Part shown: piece after piece, positions 6,660-14,434 of the stretch | Position numbering within the stretch: position 1 is the stretch's first letter | Layout: each line of letters begins with the position of its first letter | Assembly: GCA_030374735.1 (NCBI GenBank) | Contig: JASCIV010000686.1 | Span: 1-14,434 of the forward strand | Reading direction: 5' to 3' | From: Gracilaria caudata | Lineage: Eukaryota; Rhodophyta; Florideophyceae; Gracilariales; Gracilariaceae | DNA: 14,434 bases | Made by a program: the position numbers and the translations under genes | The notes under the pieces: model-generated | Seen by the model: only the letters and a program-made list of their open reading frames with translations | The model's database searches: none | Told to the model about the DNA's origin: nothing

Positions 6660-9600
6660 TTAGGACACCTTTACTGCCACGACCTCCGTCTTGTCAGATC
6701 CGAATGGCCGCTTTACCTTGCAAAGAACCTTTCTCCGCTTGAAGTTACTGTTCATCAGGAAGTCTTCCGTTCCGCTTACGTACGTCAGATCACCAGTGTC
6801 CTCATTAATACGTACATCCAAATTGTTCACAACATACACTTCCATTCTGTCCTCCGCCTTGCCAACATTGTCGAAATCCATGCATCGCTTGCGCTTTCGC
6901 GCCCTCTTCAAGTACTTCGTAAGAGCAGAATCAACATTCTTCTCCTTAGAGTCATCCGCCAAGTTCAATGACCTGAACTGACAAGCGTCATCTTTCGCGA
7001 CGTGTCGAAATGTGATCTTCAGTTTCTTCGTATTCTCCTTTCCTGTATCGCTCACTTTAAGCGCAAACAAGTGACCTCCAGCTTCATTCACCCACTGTCT
7101 TGCCCGTTGCAGAGCCTTCAGTCTCTTTTGGCTTTCGATGTCCTCAACTTGCTTGGTACCTGCAGACAAAGACGGCGGCGCGTTCGTCTGAGGATCGGAG
7201 TCCTCCATCTCGTGATCGCTATCCCGCCTTTCCCCTATCGTTCCTTTCACGGTGGCCTGCGTGTCATGAGTGTTGTTACACGCACTGTCATGGTCATCAT
7301 TCATGTTTAGCGACGCCCTCGCATGCTCGACCAAGTCTGACGCTGGAGTTCGCCACGGAATACTCAGTGCGGTTTCTGTGAGGCGCTTACAGATGAGAGG
7401 GAAGTCGCACAGGCTTTCCTCCCAGTTTTGTATCCCAGCAAACATCTTCTCACACAGATCGTCGTACTCGAGCGTTGACACACTGCCACCAAGAACTTCC
7501 TTAATGCAATCCAAATACTTCTCCAGAGGAAGTCCCTCATCACGGTGATCCAGTAGGAACTGCACACGCTTTGAGGCTTCTGCGATCAGACGAATGAAGG
7601 CAAAGAGATAGTCATCGACGTAAATGATGTGTGACGACGAGCACGCTTTCAGCAGCATGTGGTATATCTTCTCGATGAATTCTAGCCCCTTATCTGCTTC
7701 TGCTTCGTTTTCGGCTTCCCATTCAAATGCGTACCACAGTACGTCACATATTATTCTGAGGTTATTGTCTACACAAACCAACTTGACCGAAAGCGACTTC
7801 TTCTGTTCCGTTTTCGCGTTTTTAGTGGTTCGTTCGCTTTCCACCATGGGAAGGCGCGTTCTACCATCCACAAGATCTCGAACCATCTCGGATCGCTTCC
7901 ATGTGCGTGGGATATCCGACTTTATATCTCTTCGAGCGAAACGCTTAGACTTCCAAATCAATTCCAGATGCCTCTTCGACTCCAGCCAATCCACAAGTCG
8001 TTGACGCAAGCGCTTTCCCACAACTTCGGCTGTTGCTGCAGGATTTGAACGTAGCACTTCCAAGATATCGGTGGCGGCGTCCCTGTATATCATTTCAATC
8101 GGCTTCATATCAACTGGAGACAAATCCGAGGCGCGAAGAACACCGCGTCGTAACTTCTCGAGCTTGTCGATCGTGGTGCGCGTTCTAGCAACGATAAGGT
8201 CGATTTCGGCTCTCTGGTCTTCCACACTCAGGGGTGGACTGTGGCAGGATGAGTGCTTCACAGCTCGTGGACTGCCATAGCGCTCTGGAGAAAAGGACGT
8301 CCTATTAGGTGGCAAAGGTGGTCTTTCACCACTTGAGCTATGCTTCTTGGTCTGAAGATCTTGCGAATTCTTCAAACCATCGTCAATGAGTCGTCTTCCA
8401 GAAGTCTGTCCTTTTGAAACATATGTGTCATTCAGAACGCTCCTGTCCGCTTCTGTCATTCCAGAACATTGCATCGAGGTGACATCAGAAGGGAGAGCAA
8501 CATAAGACTGAGAGTCATTAACTGGTGCACCATGTTCTTTTCCAATCTCAGTCAAGGTTTTGCCTTTGTACCGTGGATTCACCTTCGGAGACCGACTGCC
8601 TCCTGACACCGAAGAAGGAGGTGGTAAGCTGCCCAAAGATGGCAGATCACGTACACGTTCCCGAATAAGAGCCGGATTCGTCAGTGGAGCTATCGAGTCC
8701 TTCTCGGAAGCATTTGTTCCGGCATCTGCTGAAGCTTTCGCCCGTCTAAGAATTTGAACGGCTGTTTGCGTGGATTTTGGATCAGTTTGATCGATGAAAG
8801 CGCAGAAAGCGTCTGTTAGAGGCTTTCGATCACCAAGAAGGCCATCTGCGAGACGCATCAGCTCTTCCCCGGAGATTATTTGCTGTGAGAACAGTGAAAG
8901 ACACTTGATGAACTCAGAATAATTCCGCTGACCTTCTGCACCTAACAAACTCCGCAACTCCTCGAAGAACTCCAACTCAGGAGTGGTTGCATTGCGTCCA
9001 AGTGGTGGCACATCGCCAGCTGTCGGTGCATGGGAAGCATTCGCCTTGTGTTCACCGCTTGATCCTTTCTTTCCGGAATTTAGACCACGTCGCATTTTCC
9101 TGTCATTGCCAGAGCCCTTGCTTCGTGATCCCGGTTTGACAATATTTCCAGAAGCACCAGGAATCGCAGGTCCAAGTTTGTTTGGCTTCGTACGCCCCGA
9201 TCCGGAGGATATCTTGGACGACTTCTCTTTCGCCTTCCATGTGGTAGTCACAGCTTGTGGAGCGGATCTAGGGTCAGCTGAACCTTCAAGAACTGGTTGC
9301 TGTTTGACGACAGTCTGTGATGAAGATCTGTGTCTACCATGACCGGCATCCGGGGGCAAGCTGTGTTGACCAACAGGGTGGCGGAAGGGCTGAATCGGCT
9401 GTTCCGGAAGGAATCGAGAGAACTCTGCCAACAGGTCCTCGTGGTCCCGGAAGAGATGCGATACCTGCTTGTAGACCTCGGTGATGTCCTTCTGCTCCTT
9501 TTGATATGTCTGCAAGATATTCAAGAAATCCTTGTACACCACTTCGTCTTCAGCAAAGCGACTCTTAATCTTGTTGACGTAAGACACAGCCTGCTCAAAC

Positions 9601-12461
9601 TCAATCGGCTTCCCCTGGATTGTGGTCGACGGCTGCATAGGCGTCGCAAAGCCCCTTAGCGCAGCGGCAGCGTTTTCATTCTGGACCGCTGGCTTCGTCC
9701 GCTGGTTGATGTTCGGCATTCCAATCCCAGGGTGATGTGGGGCTTGATGCACACCAGTCACATCCATCGGAACCTTCCTGTCCTGTTCAATAACGGACGT
9801 GTGCTGCGCATATACCGCTTCACCCCGGTCGTACGGGCCTTCCGGAGCACGATGCATATGCGACTGTGGCGGCATTCCCTCGGGCGCCATCGGTGGCATT
9901 TGATGTGGTGGTATCGGCGCAGAAGGGTGATGCGGGGGAATATGGTGAGCGGAAGACATTGACATTTGCGCTTGAGGAGGCGGAGGACCCATGGCCGGCA
10001 TGACGGCACCCCTGTGATCCACAGCTTGCGACATGCGAATTGATTGTATCGTCGCTTCATTGGAGTTCAACGGTATGAAGACTCCTCCGGGGGATGAGAA
10101 ACCAGTGACGCAGCCTGTCGCAGGGTCCCCGCGCAGCTCAATCTTGTATCCGGGCGGTAAGAACGTGTTAAACCCAAGAATCAGTTTGCTGTGACCCTGG
10201 AAGAGTGTGCTTACCCGGCGGATAACCTCCCCAGTGTCAATAGTTTGCGCCTTGAACTCCTTCATAATGTCCAAAAAGTGATTGTAAACCTTTGGGCATT
10301 CCGCAAACTGACTCTTGACCTGCTCAAGATAGGCGAGGGCATCCTCAACCTTAAGCTGTCTCGAGCCCACATTTTGATGCTCCGCCGCGTCTTCGGGTTT
10401 CGCAGGGGGACGGTCTGTCCGCATTGCCGTAGCTGAAGGTAAGGGCTGAGGTTGCCGACCTCCATCTGTCGCCGCTGCCGGTGGACGCGACATTTGAGGG
10501 GAATTTTGAATCTGATCCGATTGATGCCGAGCTGTACCTTGCGAGATGTGTTGCTTGGCCACCAGCAAGGCCGGTTGTCTGCCCGGCATCTTTCGTGAAT
10601 CTTCTTTGGCAATGGGCTGTGGCCCCTGTTGCACCATTTGGCTCTGCTGCGGTTGGCCCTTTGCTTGATGAGCCATGATGCCTTGCACATCGGAACGTCC
10701 ATCGACAGCTTGTGGTTGGGGAACCATCTGCCGTTGCATGTGCATGTGTTGCAGGTGCAAGGAAGACGGAGGTGCGGTGGAAACCATGTGCATGGCTTGC
10801 TGGGGAGGCGGTGCATGCATCTGAGTAGGTACAGGCCCTCTCTCAGCCATCGCCATGCGTTGAGCTTCCGATGGTGATAGCTGCTGTTGCGTAGCTGCAG
10901 CTGCGGACGGTGGCGGCGGTGTCTGCTGCTCCTGCTGGGCAGACGGTTGGGAAGCCTGTGGGTGTGGCGGACGTTGCGTTTGATGTGGCAAGGTTTGCTT
11001 TTGCAGATTCGGTGATGCCTGCATCTGCTGCGCGTCAGCCTGTCGTTGTCGGGCTTGTTGCGGCGGTTCTGGCTGCGAATGAGGTCCAGGGGATGATATA
11101 CGCATTATCGCCATTGGTTGAGATTGTAAAGACGTCCCTGGCTTCGCTTGTGACGGTTGAACTTGAACAGTTTGCTGCTGTTGTTGCGGTGTTTGCGACT
11201 GCTGCGATGGGGATTGTTGTCGCTGCTGTCTCTGCTGCTGAGTACGGGCTTGAGAAGGTTGCTGCGCCTCTTGAGACTGTTGCTGAACTTGAGTGGAGGG
11301 CTGCTGCTGCGCTTGCTGCTGTTGCGCTTGCTGCTGTTGAGACTGCGAATTTTGACGCTGTGCGGCAGTTGTCGGTTGCGAAGTAGGCTGCGGCGTCGTT
11401 TGGCGCGGCGGGTGCATCGAAGGGGGTAACGGTTGTTGCGACTGCAAGCTCTGAGCAGAGGCAGCGGCAGCCGGGGCGACTGGTACAGCATTCTGTTGCC
11501 GAGCGTACTCGTGTTGTACAGGGAGCGACGGGTACATTTGCGAAGGATGTGGCATTGAGGGTTGACGGACTTGGGGTGCATTCGGAGGGTATGGATGGTA
11601 ATAAGGCGGTCGCGGCTGCGGCAAGCGATATGCAGAGTTGTCGTACATCGGGCGTTTCACCTCTGCGCCAGACTGATGGCGGTGGGGCGGGGCTGCAGTC
11701 GGGTGCTGGTGATGATATTGATGCTGTTGTTGGTGTAGAGAGTGCGAAATAGGCGGCTGTGGTAACTGTTGAGCGGGGTTAGCTTGTTGCAAATGAGGTA
11801 AACGAGGTTGGGAAAGCGAGATCTGGGCATTGACAGGATCCTGTGCAAGATGCTGTTGCGCAGATTGCGGATCGGAGGAGTGAGAGGGATGCATCTGCTG
11901 CGTCTGAGATGAAGGGATTGCAGCGGCGGACACCCTTCGCGGCGGCATCGACATTGGTTGCTGTGGTTGATGATGGGGGTGGATTTGGTGAGGGGGGCGT
12001 TGGTGAGCGGAATGATGCGATGAGGGAGGATGCGGCTGTTGCTGATGATGCTGTTGCTGTCCCGGCGGCATGTGAGGGTGGTGCATCTGTTGATGGGGCG
12101 GCAAGTGTAGGGAGGGATGACTCTGTGGTTGCGAGAGCGCGTGGGGATGAAGATGGGGCAGTTGTGGGAGGGGGTGTTGTTGGATGGGAACGCCGAGAGG
12201 ATTTTGTACGTTCTGGAAGGTGTGCGGGTGCACCAGCGATTCCCTAACATGCGAGTGCTGGAGTGCATGGAACGGCTGCGGTGGAGGATATGAAGCGAAT
12301 CCTCCGGACGGCATAAGCGGTGCCGACAGGAACGGGGCGGGCTGCGGCGGAGCGGAAGTTGCATGGGCAGCTTGGGCACGCGGCGACTGCGGAAGCTGCT
12401 GCGGAGGCTGCGCAGGGGGGGCCGGCTGTGCGCGTGTCTTACTCCAGTGATAGGCGTCCAT
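6660..12461 (-). CDS. SIN3: SIN3-family transcriptional corepressor (paired amphipathic helix protein)
   Basis: A 1933-aa single-exon scaffold of the SIN3-HDAC complex. Residues ~10-690 are low-complexity: His/Pro-rich, then Gln-rich (about 370-440). Three PAH domains follow: PAH1 705-776 (VEDALAYLEQVKSQF...), PAH2 955-1020 (FEQAVSYVNKIKSRF...) and a weaker PAH3 1161-1224. PAH domains bind short helices of transcription factors. Remnants of the HDAC-interaction region are at 1319-1350 (SYVALP, CSG, VLNDTYVS) and 1412-1511, including IYRDAATDILEVLRSNP. The Sin3a_C-type module starts near 1600 (YVDDYLFAFIRL from 1614; YLDCIKEVLGGSVSTLEYDD) and ends with TYVSGTEDFL from 1893, a family hallmark. 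ATG 12461 (AAAATGG context) is chosen because 204 open codons further upstream run into the promoter and antisense to the neighbouring gene. Divergent from the thioredoxin gene. Confidence 0.93.
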   Translation of the reverse strand: MDAYHWSKTRAQPAPPAQPPQQLPQSPRAQAAHATSAPPQPAPFLSAPLMPSGGFASYPPPQPFHALQHSHVRESLVHPHTFQNVQNPLGVPIQQHPLPQLPHLHPHALSQPQSHPSLHLPPHQQMHHPHMPPGQQQHHQQQPHPPSSHHSAHQRPPHQIHPHHQPQQPMSMPPRRVSAAAIPSSQTQQMHPSHSSDPQSAQQHLAQDPVNAQISLSQPRLPHLQQANPAQQLPQPPISHSLHQQQHQYHHQHPTAAPPHRHQSGAEVKRPMYDNSAYRLPQPRPPYYHPYPPNAPQVRQPSMPHPSQMYPSLPVQHEYARQQNAVPVAPAAAASAQSLQSQQPLPPSMHPPRQTTPQPTSQPTTAAQRQNSQSQQQQAQQQQAQQQPSTQVQQQSQEAQQPSQARTQQQRQQRQQSPSQQSQTPQQQQQTVQVQPSQAKPGTSLQSQPMAIMRISSPGPHSQPEPPQQARQRQADAQQMQASPNLQKQTLPHQTQRPPHPQASQPSAQQEQQTPPPPSAAAATQQQLSPSEAQRMAMAERGPVPTQMHAPPPQQAMHMVSTAPPSSLHLQHMHMQRQMVPQPQAVDGRSDVQGIMAHQAKGQPQQSQMVQQGPQPIAKEDSRKMPGRQPALLVAKQHISQGTARHQSDQIQNSPQMSRPPAAATDGGRQPQPLPSATAMRTDRPPAKPEDAAEHQNVGSRQLKVEDALAYLEQVKSQFAECPKVYNHFLDIMKEFKAQTIDTGEVIRRVSTLFQGHSKLILGFNTFLPPGYKIELRGDPATGCVTGFSSPGGVFIPLNSNEATIQSIRMSQAVDHRGAVMPAMGPPPPQAQMSMSSAHHIPPHHPSAPIPPHQMPPMAPEGMPPQSHMHRAPEGPYDRGEAVYAQHTSVIEQDRKVPMDVTGVHQAPHHPGIGMPNINQRTKPAVQNENAAAALRGFATPMQPSTTIQGKPIEFEQAVSYVNKIKSRFAEDEVVYKDFLNILQTYQKEQKDITEVYKQVSHLFRDHEDLLAEFSRFLPEQPIQPFRHPVGQHSLPPDAGHGRHRSSSQTVVKQQPVLEGSADPRSAPQAVTTTWKAKEKSSKISSGSGRTKPNKLGPAIPGASGNIVKPGSRSKGSGNDRKMRRGLNSGKKGSSGEHKANASHAPTAGDVPPLGRNATTPELEFFEELRSLLGAEGQRNYSEFIKCLSLFSQQIISGEELMRLADGLLGDRKPLTDAFCAFIDQTDPKSTQTAVQILRRAKASADAGTNASEKDSIAPLTNPALIRERVRDLPSLGSLPPPSSVSGGSRSPKVNPRYKGKTLTEIGKEHGAPVNDSQSYVALPSDVTSMQCSGMTEADRSVLNDTYVSKGQTSGRRLIDDGLKNSQDLQTKKHSSSGERPPLPPNRTSFSPERYGSPRAVKHSSCHSPPLSVEDQRAEIDLIVARTRTTIDKLEKLRRGVLRASDLSPVDMKPIEMIYRDAATDILEVLRSNPAATAEVVGKRLRQRLVDWLESKRHLELIWKSKRFARRDIKSDIPRTWKRSEMVRDLVDGRTRLPMVESERTTKNAKTEQKKSLSVKLVCVDNNLRIICDVLWYAFEWEAENEAEADKGLEFIEKIYHMLLKACSSSHIIYVDDYLFAFIRLIAEASKRVQFLLDHRDEGLPLEKYLDCIKEVLGGSVSTLEYDDLCEKMFAGIQNWEESLCDFPLICKRLTETALSIPWRTPASDLVEHARASLNMNDDHDSACNNTHDTQATVKGTIGERRDSDHEMEDSDPQTNAPPSLSAGTKQVEDIESQKRLKALQRARQWVNEAGGHLFALKVSDTGKENTKKLKITFRHVAKDDACQFRSLNLADDSKEKNVDSALTKYLKRARKRKRCMDFDNVGKAEDRMEVYVVNNLDVRINEDTGDLTYVSGTEDFLMNSNFKRRKVLCKVKRPFGSDKTEVVAVKVS
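11309..11338 (-). repeat. Tandem 15-bp repeat within the Gln-rich coding tract
   Basis: Two exact adjacent copies of a 15-bp unit (GCGCTTGCTGCTGTT on +) encode Gln/Ala runs of SIN3. The flanking 11160-11360 is full of CTG/TTG triplets (CAG/CAA Gln codons), so the tract may vary in length between strains. Confidence 0.6.
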
Positions 12462-12939
12462 TTTGGGGAGGGTGGTAGAGGAGGGCGCAGGAGGTCGTGT
12501 GTCAGCGTTGGAAAGGCGACCGCGAGCACGAAGGAGGGGGTCCGTTGGGGGGTGGGGAGGAGAGGGGGAAAGACTGCCGAGGGGGCGGTGTCGACGTCGG
12601 CGCGGCTTTTGAAGCTGCGGCGCAGACGGAGCGCGCGCACGCCCGCGGCTGCGCGCAGCGCGCTCTTTAGTTCGCCACTGCGTGGCGGCTGGCGCGCACG
12701 CGACGGCGCGTGCACGACGCGTGCGCGACGTGCCGCGCTGTGCGCTCGCGAGGCCGCGCAATTGGCGCACGTTGCACGTAATTGCGTGTAGCTTCCAGCG
12801 ATCTGCCGCCCGCTCGTCTAATTGGCGAGCGAATCCGCCTGCGCGCGATAGCACTTGCATTGAGGGTTGTCGTCGTCGTCCACGCGCTACGCGCCCGCCT
12901 CCTTCCACCTTCTCGCCTCCACGCTCGTCTCCTTCGACG
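12462..12939. promoter_or_regulatory. Divergent CpG-rich promoter shared by SIN3 and the thioredoxin gene
   Basis: These 478 bp lie between two start codons pointing away from each other. No TATA box is seen. Two AATTGGCG motifs, which are inverted CCAAT boxes (minus-strand CGCCAATT), are at 12760-12767 and 12820-12827, exactly 60 bp apart. Short GC-rich hairpins occur, for example CGCCAC-TGC-GTGGCG (12673-12687) and GCACGCG-ACGG-CGCGTGC just after. Both ends become pyrimidine-rich on the transcribed strand as they approach the ATG. The SIN3 frame stays open through the region without coding. Confidence 0.6.
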
Positions 12940-13710
12940 ATGGCGAGGTGCGCGTTCCTGCCCGCCGCGTTGTTGCTACTGTTGTGCATCGACGCCGCCG
13001 CGCACCGCCCTTCTGACCGCGTGCTCGAACTCTCGTTGTTGACGCTCGACCACCTCATCAAGACCTCCTCCAAGCCGTTGTTGCTGCAGTTTTATTCTCC
13101 TACTTGCCACCACGTAAGTTGCTTATCCTAACACCGTGCCCAACCTCGCATGTCGCTCACTCACCCCGCCCCGTCTTCAATGTCCATGCCGCCTTGCCGC
13201 CCCGTGCTGTTCTTCTCACCGTAGTGCGTTCGCTTCGAGCCCGCGTATGAGCACATCGCGCGTCGCCTGCACACCAACGCCAACGTGGCGAGAGTGGATG
13301 GCATCGCCCATCGAGCGCTGCGTCTCCGCTTCCGCGTCATGGCTTTCCCGTCCTTCTTTCTCATTCATGCCGGCTCCGTGTTCGAATTTGTGGGCGCGCG
13401 CTCCTCCGACGAGCTCATAAAGTTCGTGCAGTCCAATGGAACTACCTCAGGGCAGAAGATCACCGCCATCAACGGCCCGCTAAGCCCCTACTGGCGCTTA
13501 GTGCACCTGTTGTTCCGGTTCGTCAACTTTCTGCAGGTCGAATTCCATCAGTACCGCCGCAACGGCGGCAATGTTCCCCTCTTGCTGTTCGCGGTCATGA
13601 CAGGCGTCATGTCTGCCTTTGTCGTAGTTATTTATCTTATCACTCGGCCGCCCAAGCCGCTCTCATCGCGGAGTCAATGGGCCGTCGCCACCCACGACCA
13701 TAACGACTGA
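12940..13710 (+). CDS. Transmembrane thioredoxin-domain protein of the secretory pathway (TMX/PDI-like), two exons
   Basis: Joining 12940-13113 and 13225-13710 gives 219 aa. Residues 1-21 are a signal peptide (basic, long Leu run, ending AAA). The thioredoxin fold follows, with FYSPTC-HHC: the catalytic Cys pair is C56 and C59 (CHHC). VDG at 82-84 and the cis-proline loop AFPS (P100) match the PDI/thioredoxin pattern. Residues about 176-198 form one membrane helix, followed by a short polar tail of about 20 residues without a KDEL signal. This is the layout of TMX-type ER oxidoreductases, which make, break or isomerise disulfides in the lumen. An active CxxC suggests it is catalytic, but the dithiol direction is unknown. 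ATG 12940 has strong context (A at -3, G at +4). The 111-nt intron is phase 0, between H58 and C59. Confidence 0.85.
13114..13224 (+). other. Intron inside the CHHC active-site codons
   Basis: Starts GTAAGTT and ends CACCGTAG; removing 111 nt restores an unbroken thioredoxin domain. It is phase 0 and separates the third and fourth residues of CHHC. CCTAAC at 13126-13131 resembles a branch site but lies close to the donor. If the intron is kept, translation stops at TAA 13129-13131 after VSCLS, leaving a 63-aa peptide. Confidence 0.85.
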
Positions 13711-14073
13711 CTGCAATGCGCTGCATACTAATGAGAGCCCATGCTCCCTTCCTGCCTATAGTTGCTTTAGTTTGCTGTCCATGGAGCGCCCTTGTTCATT
13801 CTGCGCTTTGCTGTTGTTTCAATCCTACTGTTGTATCTACTGCGTTAGAAACGGGTGTGTTTCGGTTCGTTACGTGTACATTACATCGCCCTGAGCTTGC
13901 CTCTTTTCGAACCTCTGAAACGCAAAGCGCAGTGGTAAACGTACAAACACTACTCATTTAAACTACCACCGCCAAGCGAAACACAAGCGTAGGGTGCTAA
14001 ATCTACAAGAACAAATCATTCCAACAAGCCTCCTACCATACGTTCTGGGGGAGAAGCTGTGTTGTACGACTCC
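13711..14073. other. Convergent 3' spacer between the thioredoxin and kinase genes
   Basis: The two flanking genes end toward each other, so this stretch should hold both 3' UTRs. It is more T- and A-rich than the coding DNA. I see no canonical polyadenylation signal, RNA gene or credible open frame. Confidence 0.5.
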
Positions 14074-14434
14074 TCATCTATCATAGCGTTCGCGACTTTC
14101 ACCCCTCTCCGAACCCATCGCTCTTCTTCGCGACACCATCCGCTTCTCCAGCGCTTCACTGAAGAAGCTTGCCGCGTCAGCCTGCTCACACGCCTTCAGA
14201 ATGAACGGATGCTCGAGCGCTTCTTGCGCTGATGGGCGGTCAGCGGCCTTAATTGCGCAACAACAACGAATGAAATCTCGCAGCTCTCGAGACCACTGCC
14301 GCGCGTCAGAGAGCTCCGGTGCACCCTGAGTGGCAATCAAAAACATTGCCCGGATCGGTGACACGTCAATATGCGGTGGTCTCCCCTCCGCACACTCGAA
14401 AGCCAACACCCCTGTCGACCATATGTCCACCTTA
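14074..14434 (-). CDS. PAK/STE20-family protein kinase, C-terminal part (cut by the window edge)
   Basis: The last 119 codons of a Ser/Thr kinase. The visible part begins KVDIWSTGVLAFECAEGRPP, which is kinase subdomain IX (D-x-W-S-x-G). It continues with SPIRAMFLIATQGAPEL, closely matching the N-P-x-R-A-L-x-L-I-A-T-x-G-x-P-E-L block of p21-activated kinases, then the subdomain XI arginine in ADRPSAQEALEHPFI. A basic tail of about 40 residues with several Arg/Ser follows before TGA. ATP site, catalytic loop and any CRIB domain lie outside the window, so PAK proper versus a related STE20 kinase cannot be settled. PAK kinases act downstream of Rho/Rac GTPases on the cytoskeleton and MAP-kinase cascades. 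Confidence 0.85.
   Translation of the reverse strand, partial: KVDIWSTGVLAFECAEGRPPHIDVSPIRAMFLIATQGAPELSDARQWSRELRDFIRCCCAIKAADRPSAQEALEHPFILKACEQADAASFFSEALEKRMVSRRRAMGSERGESRERYDR

Noticed and set aside
11150..11360. CTG/TTG-rich tract as a CRISPR or satellite array
   Set aside because: It has no spacer structure and is explained by Gln codons of SIN3.
11657..12715. Long overlapping minus-strand frame (352 codons)
   Set aside because: It is a shifted shadow of the repetitive His/Gln/Pro-coding part of SIN3, with Arg/Ser-rich nonsense composition.
12462..13073. In-frame N-terminal extension of SIN3 by 204 codons
   Set aside because: It runs through the CpG-rich promoter and antisense to the thioredoxin signal peptide, has a composition unlike SIN3, and ATG 12461 has a good context. 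Absence of stops is explained by high GC.

Overview
The window looks like nuclear DNA of a eukaryote with few introns. It has long single-exon genes, one spliced gene with a short GTAAGT...TAG intron, eukaryotic families (SIN3, PAK/STE20 kinase, ER-type transmembrane thioredoxin, family-61 glycosyltransferase), no ribosome-binding sites and no operons. Mixed GC with CpG-rich promoter islands and mostly intronless genes would suit a red alga (Rhodophyta), but other intron-poor protists such as oomycetes are not excluded. The lineage call is an inference of modest confidence.

Layout, left to right. 1-869 is the upstream flank of a GT61-like glycosyltransferase (870-2201, +). That gene converges on an MFS transporter of the OFA/monocarboxylate-like type (2722-4182, -); a 520-bp CpG-rich spacer separates them. 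The transporter has a clear upstream region with a TATA box and TGACG motifs. About 2.5 kb follows (4183-6659) with no gene I can support, though it holds several inverted repeats and two odd open frames. A 5.8-kb single-exon gene (6660-12461, -) encodes a 1933-aa SIN3 corepressor with a Gln/Pro/His-rich N-terminus, three PAH domains, a divergent HDAC-interaction region and a conserved C-terminal module. It is divergent, across a 478-bp CpG island, from a two-exon gene (12940-13710, +) for a 219-aa secretory-pathway thioredoxin with a CHHC active site and one C-terminal membrane segment. The right edge holds the last 119 codons of a PAK/STE20-type kinase (14074-14434, -), convergent with the thioredoxin gene.

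The genes do not form an obvious pathway. Two act in the secretory pathway (glycosyltransferase, transmembrane thioredoxin), one at a membrane (transporter), one in chromatin (SIN3) and one in signalling (kinase). I see no new defence, mobile or biosynthetic system. The points most worth a second look are: the only intron splitting the catalytic CHHC motif; a SIN3 whose HDAC-interaction region is eroded while the flanking modules are kept; an exact 16-bp inverted repeat and a TGACG cluster flanking the transporter; pyrimidine-rich leaders before every complete gene; and the unexplained 2.5-kb spacer.
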